DNA of 27,035 bases, from the IMG/VR virus record IMGVR_UViG_3300024265_000181, positions 1 through 27,035 of that record; one strand, written 5' to 3'. The stretch is from a virus. Numbering within the stretch: the stretch's first letter is position 1; every line of letters begins with the position of its first letter. This document shows, piece after piece, positions 6,619 to 13,776 of the stretch. Position numbers and translations under genes: made by a program. The notes beneath the pieces were generated by a model, which saw nothing but the letters and a program-made list of their open reading frames with translations, was not told the origin of the DNA and did not search any database.

Positions 6619-7053
6619 TTATTTTTTACTTTTCGGAGTTCTTTTTACAATCTTTTTTACTGGCTTCGCAGTTGCCGTTGAATCTGGTTCAACTACGGAT
6701 TTCCCCATTTCAGCCGGGACTTCCACCACATCGGCCACTTCCACCACATCGGCCACTTCCACCACATCGGCCACTTCCACCACATCGGCCTTACTCTTGG
6801 CTTCTTTAGCAGCCTTCAACGCATTACGTTTGCTCTGTTCTATCTTATCTCTAGCATCTGCTGCGTTTTTGTTTTGTTCTTTAACCAAATCAGATACGTT
6901 ACGGCGTGGGTTACGACGACGACGTATATCAATATATTTTTCACGTAGTTCTGCACTTTCTGGCTTTCTGCGGCCTTCAATACTCTGCTTGACTTTAAGC
7001 AAGTCAAAGTCAACAACTTCCCCACGTATGCTTCTTGCTTTTCTTTTTACCAT
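6619..7053 (-). CDS. Basic protein with VVEVAD tandem repeats
   Basis: The 144-residue product is highly basic in its first half (YIDIRRRRNPRRNVSDLV near res. 41-58, then an Ala/Lys-rich helix KRNALKAAKEAKSKAD). It then carries four tandem hexapeptides VVEVAD/VVEVPA and ends in a Lys-rich tail (KKIVKRTPKSKK). This composition, basic ends around an acidic hydrophobic repeat, suggests a nucleic-acid-binding or scaffolding protein, but I recognise no family. The ATG has GAGGT eight bases upstream. The repeat number could vary between isolates. Confidence 0.55.
   Translation of the reverse strand: MVKRKARSIRGEVVDFDLLKVKQSIEGRRKPESAELREKYIDIRRRRNPRRNVSDLVKEQNKNAADARDKIEQSKRNALKAAKEAKSKADVVEVADVVEVADVVEVADVVEVPAEMGKSVVEPDSTATAKPVKKIVKRTPKSKK
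6719..6790. repeat. Four tandem copies of an 18-base unit
   Basis: ACTTCCACCACATCGGCC is repeated four times without interruption (6719-6736, 6737-6754, 6755-6772, 6773-6790) and all copies are identical. In the minus-strand gene it encodes repeated VVEVAD hexapeptides. Identical copies point to recent expansion by replication slippage or recombination. Confidence 0.95.
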
Positions 7054-7082
7054 TTCAAGACCTCGTTCTTATTCTCAATATC

Positions 7083-7643
7083 TTAGCGGAAAAATTCACC
7101 AATATCTATTTCATGCTCCACACAGTCCACTTGGTGTAATCCGACCAGATATAGTATATATGATGCACAAGAACTTCCTCTACCCGTACCCCATACGACA
7201 TTTTCTTCTTCAAAGGTATTTACTATAAAAATTAAGGTACGCAACATATCATTAAGATTTCTTTTTTCCCAGAGTCTCAATTCCATCTTAGAGCGGTAGA
7301 ATCGTAATTTTAATTCGTCTTCTGTAAATACTCTCTCTTTATCTTCAGCCTTAAGTTTATCCAAAACATACTGCGTGATATCAAGAGTCTTGTATTCTTC
7401 TGGGATATTCCATTCGAGAGATACGTCATTTACCTTATGCTTGAATGTTACCTTGTCTTCTGGGAACTTATCGTTATAAGTAGATACCTCATTTGATTCA
7501 AAATCTTGTTTAGAAACAAACACTTCTGACGCTGGCTGTCCTTTCAATATATGGTCATACAGGAATTCCATCGGTACAACGGAATCCCCATCACCGAAAA
7601 GGATACGGTCATTTAATTTAGTGTTGAATGTTCCTAAATTCAT
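7083..7643 (-). CDS. DnaE-like (family C) DNA polymerase core, N-terminal piece of a split protein
   Basis: The C-terminal third of this 186-residue product matches the palm entrance of DNA polymerase III alpha. A helix (KMELRLWEKRNL, res. 119-130) corresponds to the RLxxELxVI helix, and then come VVWGTGRGSSCASYILYL (149-166, matching PVGPGRGSxAGSLVAYxL) and VDCVEHEIDIGEFFR (172-186, matching the DPLEFDLLFERFL segment). It stops exactly where DnaE continues into the catalytic D-x-D motif, and that motif starts the gene at 191-817. The first 110 residues are unrecognised and do not look like a PHP domain. A TATAAATA sequence lies three bases before the ATG, and no strong ribosome-binding site is visible. 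No intein motif ends the frame. Confidence 0.7.
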   Translation of the reverse strand: MNLGTFNTKLNDRILFGDGDSVVPMEFLYDHILKGQPASEVFVSKQDFESNEVSTYNDKFPEDKVTFKHKVNDVSLEWNIPEEYKTLDITQYVLDKLKAEDKERVFTEDELKLRFYRSKMELRLWEKRNLNDMLRTLIFIVNTFEEENVVWGTGRGSSCASYILYLVGLHQVDCVEHEIDIGEFFR

Positions 7644-7645
7644 AC

Positions 7646-8089
7646 TTATTTATATTCACTCTCTTGCATACCGTCTGAATCATCACGATTTTTAGTTTTA
7701 AATTTTTTCCCAGAGCTAATTACACCATTCTCATCCTTTCCCTCTACTATAGAATGAAGCTCTTCGGTATTATCCGTTCGCATATCAGTCTTTGGGGCAC
7801 TTGATTCCATGCTGGACCTAAACTCTGTTACTGCGGCATTTGAATTACTATCACCCAAATTACTATCATCCAAAATTGTCTCTCTGTTGCTCTTTGGTAA
7901 TAATCTATCACCAGTATTTTGTACCACAACTTGTGGTTCTTCTGGTTTGAGATTCATTATCATTTCAACAATTCTTTTCCACTGAGATCCATCTGGTAGC
8001 CAGTTGTCAGCGTTGAATTCCATGGCTCCATTTAAAAATGCTTGTAGTTCAGGCACTGTAACTTGTTTTACTTTCTTCTTTCTAGGCAT
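7646..8089 (-). CDS. Hypothetical protein next to the DnaE-like piece
   Basis: The start at ATG 8089 (MPRKKKVKQVTVPELQAFL) is preferred because AGGA lies five bases upstream. A GTG at 8101 would add four residues and overlap the previous stop. The 147-residue product has a basic N-terminus, then an acidic or Trp-containing segment (FNADNWLPDGSQWKRIVEMI, about res. 24-43). I recall that segment from T4-like phage hypotheticals. The Ser/Asp/Glu-rich tail looks disordered. It ends two bases before the DnaE-like ATG, so the two are probably translated together. Function unknown. Confidence 0.55.
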   Translation of the reverse strand: MPRKKKVKQVTVPELQAFLNGAMEFNADNWLPDGSQWKRIVEMIMNLKPEEPQVVVQNTGDRLLPKSNRETILDDSNLGDSNSNAAVTEFRSSMESSAPKTDMRTDNTEELHSIVEGKDENGVISSGKKFKTKNRDDSDGMQESEYK

Positions 8090-8100
8090 ATCGTTCCTCA

Positions 8101-8598
8101 CTAGGCCATCAGGTCACCAACTAATGTATTCCTTAAATATTTGTTATAATTGTCTGTTGGGGCAAGACAAACCCAACCATCTGGCCCAACATGATGACAC
8201 AACATTGTATGTTTATTTAGTGCTGGACTTCTAATGTGAGCCTCTTGGTGGTAATCGACCACTTGTACTGGACCGGGAATTATTTTACCAGTCTCATGCA
8301 TGTAAACAAGAGCCGTGAATCTTGATCTGGTTAAGTCTGAAATCTCGGCAACATCAACTTGTGCTGTTTCCTCAGAATATACTAAAATATTCCAATTTGT
8401 GGGTGCTTCCACAATATAACCATCAATGAGGAACTCTAGTGTGGGAGTTACCTGTTCTTCAAACATTACCAATTCTTGGAGGGTAAAATCAATTTCACCA
8501 TGAAGCGCTAATTGAAGAACCCAAAAATAGTTTGTTAATGTAGGTGTATCAATGCTGTCAATTAATATGGGGAAAGAATTTTCGTCTGAGATAACCAT
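8101..8598 (-). CDS. Conserved-looking phage protein of unknown function
   Basis: The 165-residue product begins two bases after the UvsW stop, with GGAG ten bases before the ATG. It is a mixed alpha/beta protein with a well-ordered C-terminal block: VQVVDYHQEAHIRSP, MLCHHVGPDGWVCLAP and DNYNKYLRNTLVGDLM. That block resembles hypothetical proteins I recall from other large myoviruses, but without a named function. The two adjacent His and nearby Cys could bind metal, which is speculative. Its position in the recombination operon suggests a DNA-metabolism role. Confidence 0.55.
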   Translation of the reverse strand: MVISDENSFPILIDSIDTPTLTNYFWVLQLALHGEIDFTLQELVMFEEQVTPTLEFLIDGYIVEAPTNWNILVYSEETAQVDVAEISDLTRSRFTALVYMHETGKIIPGPVQVVDYHQEAHIRSPALNKHTMLCHHVGPDGWVCLAPTDNYNKYLRNTLVGDLMA

Positions 8599-8600
8599 TA

Positions 8601-10085
8601 TTACAATTCTCCGATCAATTCCATATAATCAACTTTCGTTTCTTTATATGGGTATTTTTTATTTTTATAGTGCTTCTTTCTAATACTAGCATGTCTGCGA
8701 GAAAATTTCAAGTCACTATGTATATCATACACGTTTACTCTCACCTTATCGAAAGCCTTTCTTAATCCCCTACCAATACTCTGAATAACCTGTACATAAC
8801 TTTTACCGGGATCTATCAAAAACAGATTGAATATCCTCTTGATATTCAATCCAGTTGACCCCAGAGAATACGTCGTTATAGCTATAACATCATCCTCTTC
8901 TTCAAATGATTTATATAATTCCTTCCGTACTGCTTTCGAATCGGCCCCATAAAAAAAGACTGCGTTGGGTACAAGTTTCGTAATTGCCCTACCAAAGGCT
9001 ATATTAGGCACCAAAACCAGCGAGTTTCCGGGTGGTTTAGCAACAAGGTTAGCCAGCATCTGCAATCTCTCTGGCTTCTTTTGTATATACTTCTTCTCTG
9101 CAATGTAATCTTTAAAGTATTCAGATTTAAATTTTCTGTATGTTAATTTAGCCGCATCTATCGGGTTTTCATCACAAAACTTGTGATACTCAGAGCGTAA
9201 ATCCTCTATAAGTGAATAGCAATACAAATGTAATTCAGCAAGCCAACCAACTGCAATGAGTTCAGATGCTTCTACCCCTTCAACAACATCACCCATTGTT
9301 ACCCGTACTGCCATTTTGTCAATGTCTTCTTCGGGTAAAGTACCAGTGAGCCCCATACGAACACGACAACAGGCACCATGCTTGTTTAATATCTCTTGCA
9401 GAACTAGACCGGATACACCATGGCATTCGTCAACTATTACGATATGGTATTGCCCAATCAGCCCCTTATTGTTTTGTAAGGATTGCCATGTACTCACTAA
9501 ATGCTTATGATCAATATCCTTTTTGGTTCCACCATACACACCTACATCAACGCCAACCCTAGTTAGTTCATCATAGGTTTGATCAATTAAGTCTGAAGTT
9601 GGTACAATTATGATTGTTCTTAGTTTTCTTTCTTCCTCATATAAGAGGGCCAATACAGCCGCCATTAACGTTTTTCCGGCACCAGTCCCGCCCTCAAAAA
9701 TCCCCCCAGCTTCCGACAACAAGGCGTTAACACCACGAACTTGATGATCACCAAGCGTAATATCAATGCCCCTACATTGAAAATACTGGTTGTCTATGGG
9801 CTGAACAGTTAAGTTATACTTAGCCCGGTCATCAACCAATTTAATACCGTATTTGCGAATTCGTAAGAAGTTTAAAATCTCTGGGAGAAGTCTGACATAC
9901 GTTTTGCCCTGCTTATCACAGAAACGAATCTTACCATCCCAGTGGCCTAATTTGTATCTTGCTTGGTGACGAAATCCTTTAGCGTAAACTGCAAAGATGT
10001 TTGATAGTTCAGAATAATCTGCTATTGACAAACCTCTAACAATTATGTTGATTTCATCTTTAATATGAATCGTGGCTACTGTCAT
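8601..10085 (-). CDS. uvsW: UvsW-type DNA/RNA helicase
   Basis: This 494-residue superfamily 2 helicase matches T4 UvsW (503 aa), which unwinds R-loops and branched DNA and helps switch from origin- to recombination-dependent replication. Visible motifs are a Q-like element DHQVRGVNALL (res. 113-123), Walker A GGTGAGKT (132-139), motif Ia IIVPTSDLIDQT, Walker B VDECHG (218-223), motif III LTGTLPEED, and C-terminal motifs including TTYSLGSTGLNIKR and QSIGRGLRKA. The N-terminal 100 residues match the small UvsW N-terminal domain (HWDGKIRF). It overlaps the UvsY-like gene by four bases, which implies translational coupling. Confidence 0.9.
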   Translation of the reverse strand: MTVATIHIKDEINIIVRGLSIADYSELSNIFAVYAKGFRHQARYKLGHWDGKIRFCDKQGKTYVRLLPEILNFLRIRKYGIKLVDDRAKYNLTVQPIDNQYFQCRGIDITLGDHQVRGVNALLSEAGGIFEGGTGAGKTLMAAVLALLYEEERKLRTIIIVPTSDLIDQTYDELTRVGVDVGVYGGTKKDIDHKHLVSTWQSLQNNKGLIGQYHIVIVDECHGVSGLVLQEILNKHGACCRVRMGLTGTLPEEDIDKMAVRVTMGDVVEGVEASELIAVGWLAELHLYCYSLIEDLRSEYHKFCDENPIDAAKLTYRKFKSEYFKDYIAEKKYIQKKPERLQMLANLVAKPPGNSLVLVPNIAFGRAITKLVPNAVFFYGADSKAVRKELYKSFEEEDDVIAITTYSLGSTGLNIKRIFNLFLIDPGKSYVQVIQSIGRGLRKAFDKVRVNVYDIHSDLKFSRRHASIRKKHYKNKKYPYKETKVDYMELIGEL

Positions 10086-10585
10086 ATGTTAATGCCAAGA
10101 AATCCGGTTTCTGACGCCTTTATCAAGTTGTTTAGTGTGTAACCGCGCTGCTTATAAGACTCTACTCTACCAAGGAATTTATCGTGAACCTCTTTAACTT
10201 TCAAGTAACGAGAAAACAAATCAAAGATGTCATCATGCCCGTCAATTAGTTGATTTATTGCAGCATGATTCAAGTCTCGGGGAGTATTGCCTTTAATATC
10301 CTTATACTTCCGGCCACGCTTGTTTTTGATAAGTAAATCTAGATAATCCAAAAACGCCCGGATATTACCAGCGCAGGTTATGAAGAAATGAAATTCGGAT
10401 GGGTGGGTAGCCAATACATCCTGCACGTTTTGCCCTTCTATATCAACCAAAACTTTTGTTGATTTATGTATTACCCGGTACCGTTCCAATATATCATCGA
10501 GATTTGACATATCATCTTCTAAATCTTCAAATGTCTGTAGTTTAAGAAGATGCAGTTGTTCTCTAACTTTTTGTATATCTTTCAT
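10082..10585 (-). CDS. uvsY: UvsY-like recombination mediator
   Basis: The 167-residue helical product resembles UvsY, which loads UvsX onto gp32-coated single strands. Its C-terminal block, HDDIFDLFSRYLKVKEVHDK followed by FLGRVESYKQRGYTLNNLI (about res. 116-155), matches the UvsY pattern of a long helix (KLxYxKxxVxFLE) leading to RGFxIKNxIxW. The N-terminal half (NLDDILERYRVIHKST) corresponds to the helix pair in the family. It is slightly longer than T4 UvsY (137 aa). Context supports it strongly: four-base overlap with uvsW, as neighbours in T4, and uvsX upstream in the same operon. Confidence 0.6.
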   Translation of the reverse strand: MKDIQKVREQLHLLKLQTFEDLEDDMSNLDDILERYRVIHKSTKVLVDIEGQNVQDVLATHPSEFHFFITCAGNIRAFLDYLDLLIKNKRGRKYKDIKGNTPRDLNHAAINQLIDGHDDIFDLFSRYLKVKEVHDKFLGRVESYKQRGYTLNNLIKASETGFLGINI

Positions 10586-11160
10586 TTACTTGTATCCCGC
10601 ATCATAGTAAGGTTAAACGCTTCTTTTTGTTCATCAGTTAATTCATCAAGATTAAAGGTTGAAATAAAATGGGGGCGTTTTTCTAGTTTTTCCCCCCCGT
10701 TCTCTGGTTCTTCCTTTGCTTGTTTTTCTGTAACATCAGCAGGAATGTATTTTTGAAGAGTCTCCATCGTAGTGCTCTTGTCTTTCAGCCCTGTGACAAA
10801 CTCTTTTGGCCCCATAACCTGACTAACAGCACGTAAGGAACTGGATATGTCTGCAATCTGATAAGGTGTTGTGCCATCATCAAGTGTTGTCCAAGGTATA
10901 GTAAAACTGACAGATAGTTTGAGTTCTTCGTTTATCTCACCGGCATCACCCAAAGACATCCCCTTTTCTAATATAACAAATCCAACCACCATAATGAAAT
11001 TGCTTTCTGGAGAGAACCTGTAAATATTTTCCCACGAAACTGAGGCTTTAATTTCATAGATAACCTGAAACGTTCGATCTAGTATATCCTGATACTTCGC
11101 CAAGATATGTAGTTCAAACGCTTCTTTAGTTTTTAATAAAGAAAGTATAGGACTATCCAC
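10582..11160 (-). CDS. Hypothetical protein with GTG start (192 aa)
   Basis: The GTG at 11160 is supported by GAGGA seven bases upstream, and the frame begins three bases after the previous stop. The first two thirds look alpha/beta (FIMVVGFVILEKGMSLGD, then LKLSVSFTIPWTTLDDGTTP). From about residue 145 there is a charged Glu/Lys/Gly-rich linker, then a short helix (TFNLDELTDEQKEAFNLTMM). No family is recognised. It overlaps the UvsY-like gene by four bases, so it is co-translated with the recombination proteins. Confidence 0.55.
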   Translation of the reverse strand: MDSPILSLLKTKEAFELHILAKYQDILDRTFQVIYEIKASVSWENIYRFSPESNFIMVVGFVILEKGMSLGDAGEINEELKLSVSFTIPWTTLDDGTTPYQIADISSSLRAVSQVMGPKEFVTGLKDKSTTMETLQKYIPADVTEKQAKEEPENGGEKLEKRPHFISTFNLDELTDEQKEAFNLTMMRDTSK

Positions 11161-11163
11161 GTA

Positions 11164-11388
11164 TTAATCCTCTTCGGCTTTCTCAGCCGCTACTCGTTTA
11201 GTTAAACTTAAATCAACTTCGGTCCTACAATTTGGACAATTAACTCTTATAAAGGGTGGAAAACGGGGGTCATTTTTGTTAATATTTCTATCTGAGCCCT
11301 CTTCATCCTCTATCACTGCTTCGCACCAACTACACGTCCCTTCCCATATCCTTTTACAAACGTCCTTTCCTGCTTTGATTACTCTCAT
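11164..11388 (-). CDS. Small zinc-ribbon protein (74 aa)
   Basis: Two CxxC pairs (CSWC near res. 19-22 and CPNC near res. 51-54) separated by about 28 residues form a likely four-Cys zinc ribbon, with a charged C-terminal helix. The ATG has GAGG seven bases upstream. It lies between uvsX and the GTG-start gene in the recombination operon. Similar small ribbons occur near uvsX in other T4-like phages as hypotheticals. DNA or protein binding is likely, but the target is unknown. Confidence 0.6.
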   Translation of the reverse strand: MRVIKAGKDVCKRIWEGTCSWCEAVIEDEEGSDRNINKNDPRFPPFIRVNCPNCRTEVDLSLTKRVAAEKAEED

Positions 11389-11419
11389 ATTATTTCCTCT
11401 TCGATAGATTGTTTAATTT

Positions 11420-12562
11420 TCATGATTTATCGTCGGTCTCTTCCGCTTCCTTTTTCTTCTTGGCGTTTCTTTGGCGTTTATTTCGCATGGATTCGCCAAT
11501 ATCTTCTTCTAGTTCTGGAGTTATCTCAGTTACGTAATCATCAAGATTGGCATTAACTTCCCTGTCGTCGGTATCGACTTTTTTGATTTCCTCAAGAAGC
11601 ATATTCATGAAGTCAAGATCGGCTTCCGCTTTCTTCTGTTGGAACTTTTTACCTTCATAGGTTTTCGGGGTAAACCACCCACCATTCTTCGAAACAACAC
11701 CGTATTCTACGGCAATCTCAATCAAACCAGAAAACGGATCAACACCATTATCATATGGTATTTCAACCTTAACTACTTGCTTCTCACGAGCAAACCTGTT
11801 TTTATAGGATTTGCTCTTAAGAGTGAAACCCCTGTGTACCTTCTTATCACCAATCTTTTCTTTGAAAACTAACTTTTCAAAGATAATGATCTGGCTGAAA
11901 GCAAATTTCCATGACTCTGTTATTACCCACGGTTCCTCATATGCTAAAGTCTTATCTTGTTGCACATACGGTTGTTGTGTGCAGATGATAGTCACTGGTA
12001 GGCTATTAACAGAGTGTACCCAAGTTTTCAAGGTTGCTTTGATCTGCTTGGCTTGCTGTCCTTGGTCACCAGAAATGGCACCAGTCTTATCCAACTTATC
12101 TATTTCGGTAGATGTTAGCAACATGTTGAGTGAGTCAACAACGATTAACCCTCTTGTTTGTTCCCCACTTTGTCGATACATCTTAAGGATGTTGTTCACT
12201 TCAGAAGTTGCTTCTGGGATTCCGTCCACACCAATATAGTTGTAGTTTTTGTTATCAACATCAACCCCACAATTTCTCATGAATGCTTCATCAAGAGATG
12301 TTTCCGAATCCACAACGAATGTAAATCCACCTTCATTGAGGACACTTGCAACACAACTAGCAGCTACAAGGCTTTTACCAGAACTGGAGTGTCCAGAAAA
12401 CATCGTAAGACGGCCTTGTGGAAGACCTCTAGCAAAATTACCAGACATCAACTTGTTTAAAGCATAGTTGCCGGAATGCAAAAAATAATTCGGTGGCAAC
12501 AATTGAGTGTTGATGTTGACTTTTTTAGCTTGCCCCTTTTTGTAATCTGCCATAAACGACAT
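11420..12562 (-). CDS. uvsX: UvsX recombinase (RecA family)
   Basis: The roughly 380-residue RecA-fold ATPase matches T4 UvsX (391 aa), which forms filaments on single-stranded DNA and drives strand invasion. Motifs are Walker A GHSSSGKS (about res. 57-64), a VVDSETSLDEAF element carrying the catalytic-Glu region, Walker B LIVVDSLNML and a TIICTQQPYVQQ segment at the RecA TQQ position. The C-terminus is charged (NKRQRNAKKKKEAEETDDKS), as in UvsX. ATG 12562 is chosen because AAGGAG lies seven bases upstream; the alternative ATG 12568 would sit almost on the ribosome-binding site. It follows a strong terminator, so it may have its own promoter in the short gap. Confidence 0.92.
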   Translation of the reverse strand: MSFMADYKKGQAKKVNINTQLLPPNYFLHSGNYALNKLMSGNFARGLPQGRLTMFSGHSSSGKSLVAASCVASVLNEGGFTFVVDSETSLDEAFMRNCGVDVDNKNYNYIGVDGIPEATSEVNNILKMYRQSGEQTRGLIVVDSLNMLLTSTEIDKLDKTGAISGDQGQQAKQIKATLKTWVHSVNSLPVTIICTQQPYVQQDKTLAYEEPWVITESWKFAFSQIIIFEKLVFKEKIGDKKVHRGFTLKSKSYKNRFAREKQVVKVEIPYDNGVDPFSGLIEIAVEYGVVSKNGGWFTPKTYEGKKFQQKKAEADLDFMNMLLEEIKKVDTDDREVNANLDDYVTEITPELEEDIGESMRNKRQRNAKKKKEAEETDDKS

Positions 12563-12592
12563 AGGCATTCTCCTTTGTTATTATAATTGAAG

Positions 12593-12620
12593 AAAAAAAG
12601 GAGGGGGAACTTCCCCCTCC
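12593..12620 (-). terminator. Intrinsic terminator after the gp32 gene
   Basis: In minus-strand RNA a GGAGGGGG/CCCCCUCC stem (arms 12613-12620 and 12600-12607) closes a five-base loop and is followed directly by seven U (12599-12593). This is a textbook Rho-independent terminator, about 30 bases after the gp32 stop and 31 bases before the uvsX start. It separates abundant gp32 mRNA from the recombination operon. Confidence 0.93.
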
Positions 12621-12650
12621 CCAATCGAATGTGTGACGCAATGATATTTC

Positions 12651-13616
12651 TTAATCTTCGCTTCTTAGTTGAGCTAGAATATCACCGTCATCGTCATCGT
12701 CACCATCGTCACCAGCAGCTTCAACTATGGAATCAAGGGGGCTTTTATCTCCACTATCATCATCAGTATCAGCATTATCGTCATCGTCATCCCTCGTGCT
12801 TGTCTTGCTTTCTGACTTAGCTCTACGGTTGCGATTGATCTTATCCATTAATTCGTCTTCAGATTCAGTCTTATCATCATCTGAACTACCGCCATTGAAT
12901 TCGGCCTTCAAATACCGCTGAAGGAGTTCATCGGCTTCATCATAGGAAGGAATGTCTGGAATAAGAGCAGATAATGGTTCATCTGTAATTCCTTCTCTCC
13001 AACCCTTCTTGATCTTTGACGATTTGCGTGCAAAACCGCTACCCAAATCATACTTACCATATTCCTTTCCGCCCTTACTGAGCTGAATTTGCTTCTCGAT
13101 AATAAAATCAAGTCCATCGTCCAGATCCCAGAAAACATCTTCTTCGTCAAGTTTTCCGATTTCAGATTTTAGCTTAGTAGCTAACTGATAACTGAACTTG
13201 AATACTTTGACTGTGCCCGTTGCAGGCTCGTCATCTTCACCGTACTCAAGACCATCCTTTGTAACCAAACCACGGACAAGGGCATACATATCACGGTAGA
13301 AATATTTGCCTTTATCGTCGTTTTTGGCTTTGTAAAACTTCTGGGACATTTCACAGATAGGACAACTTTGTTCCTTGCCATTGTTCTTGACGCAGGGCAC
13401 GCGAGTAATCTCATCATTTATATGCAGAACATGCTCCATATAATCGGTGTAAACTACTAGGGGGTTTTCCTGATCTGGATCTTCCAGAATTCTTATCTTG
13501 GTTATGCCGTCTTTAGGTAATTTCCAATGGGGGTAATAAAATCCACTATTAGAACCACTTTCCTTACTTTCATTAGTAAGCCTTTCTTGCAAGGCTTTAA
13601 TCGAACGTCTAGTCAT
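12651..13616 (-). CDS. 32: Single-stranded DNA-binding protein, gp32-like
   Basis: This 321-residue protein matches T4 gp32 (301 aa), which coats single-stranded DNA at the fork and during recombination. The zinc ligands have exactly the T4 spacing: H62-x12-C75-x9-C85-x2-C88 (T4 H64, C77, C87, C90). The basic N-terminus (MTRRSIKALQERL) fits the cooperative B-domain, and the last 80 residues form the acidic, Asp-rich A-domain that recruits partner proteins. AGGA lies eight bases before the ATG. Its leader has a candidate promoter, a hairpin and direct repeats that could serve autoregulation as in T4; the gene ends at a strong terminator, so it can be a single-gene transcript. Confidence 0.93.
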   Translation of the reverse strand: MTRRSIKALQERLTNESKESGSNSGFYYPHWKLPKDGITKIRILEDPDQENPLVVYTDYMEHVLHINDEITRVPCVKNNGKEQSCPICEMSQKFYKAKNDDKGKYFYRDMYALVRGLVTKDGLEYGEDDEPATGTVKVFKFSYQLATKLKSEIGKLDEEDVFWDLDDGLDFIIEKQIQLSKGGKEYGKYDLGSGFARKSSKIKKGWREGITDEPLSALIPDIPSYDEADELLQRYLKAEFNGGSSDDDKTESEDELMDKINRNRRAKSESKTSTRDDDDDNADTDDDSGDKSPLDSIVEAAGDDGDDDDDGDILAQLRSED

Positions 13617-13642
13617 TTTCTTATTCCTCGTTTCTTATTATG

Positions 13643-13672
13643 CTTGTTGCTTAAGATTCTTGTTGCTTAAGA
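13643..13672 (-). promoter_or_regulatory. Direct repeat in the gp32 mRNA leader
   Basis: CTTGTTGCTTAAGA occurs at 13643-13656 and 13659-13672, two perfect 14-base copies with a 16-base period. In the minus-strand message they read UCUUAAGCAACAAG and lie 27-56 bases before the gp32 start codon. T4 gp32 represses its own translation by binding cooperatively to an unstructured leader next to a folded element. These repeats are a candidate for the same role; that is inference. Confidence 0.6.
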
Positions 13673-13708
13673 GTCTAACATATTCCCGTAAAGGATTTAG
13701 CATCCATA

Positions 13709-13731
13709 CTACGTTGATGTCCCAACGTTAG
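13709..13731 (-). other. Hairpin in the gp32 leader
   Basis: Arms 13709-13716 and 13723-13731 pair over eight base pairs with one bulged A and a six-base loop. It lies upstream of the direct repeats. If the candidate promoter at 13735-13762 is used, the transcript would start near 13728, inside the 5' arm, so the complete stem would form only on read-through mRNA from upstream. Confidence 0.45.
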
Positions 13732-13734
13732 AGC

Positions 13735-13762
13735 AGTATACTACGCTGCTTATAATTATCAA
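13735..13762 (-). promoter_or_regulatory. Candidate sigma70 promoter for the gp32 gene
   Basis: On the minus strand TTGATA (13762-13757) is followed after 16 bases by TATACT (13740-13735). Each hexamer matches five of six consensus bases. It lies in the 160-base gap between the SWIM-protein stop and the gp32 start, the largest fully noncoding gap of the window. The -10 context TAGTATACT is shared with the gp44 promoter candidate. Confidence 0.55.
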
Positions 13763-13776
13763 CACTTATTTTTAAT

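Noticed and set aside
6719-6790. Tandem repeats as a possible CRISPR array
   Set aside because: The 18-base units are contiguous with no unique spacers and are in frame inside a protein gene.
6797-7228. 143-codon plus-strand open frame, and similar ones at 11811-12239 and 12158-12460
   Set aside because: They are antisense shadows of well-supported minus-strand genes, with compositions typical of reversed coding strands.
191-7643. Split intein or group I intron explaining the divided DnaE-like gene
   Set aside because: Neither piece carries intein motifs at its junction end, and about ten intact genes separate the two, so neither cis-splicing nor protein splicing is supported.
12580-12585. 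TATAAT between the terminator and uvsX as a promoter -10
   Set aside because: It is so close to the start codon that the transcript would lose the ribosome-binding site, and the only -35 position would fall in the terminator stem; probably chance in A/T-rich DNA.
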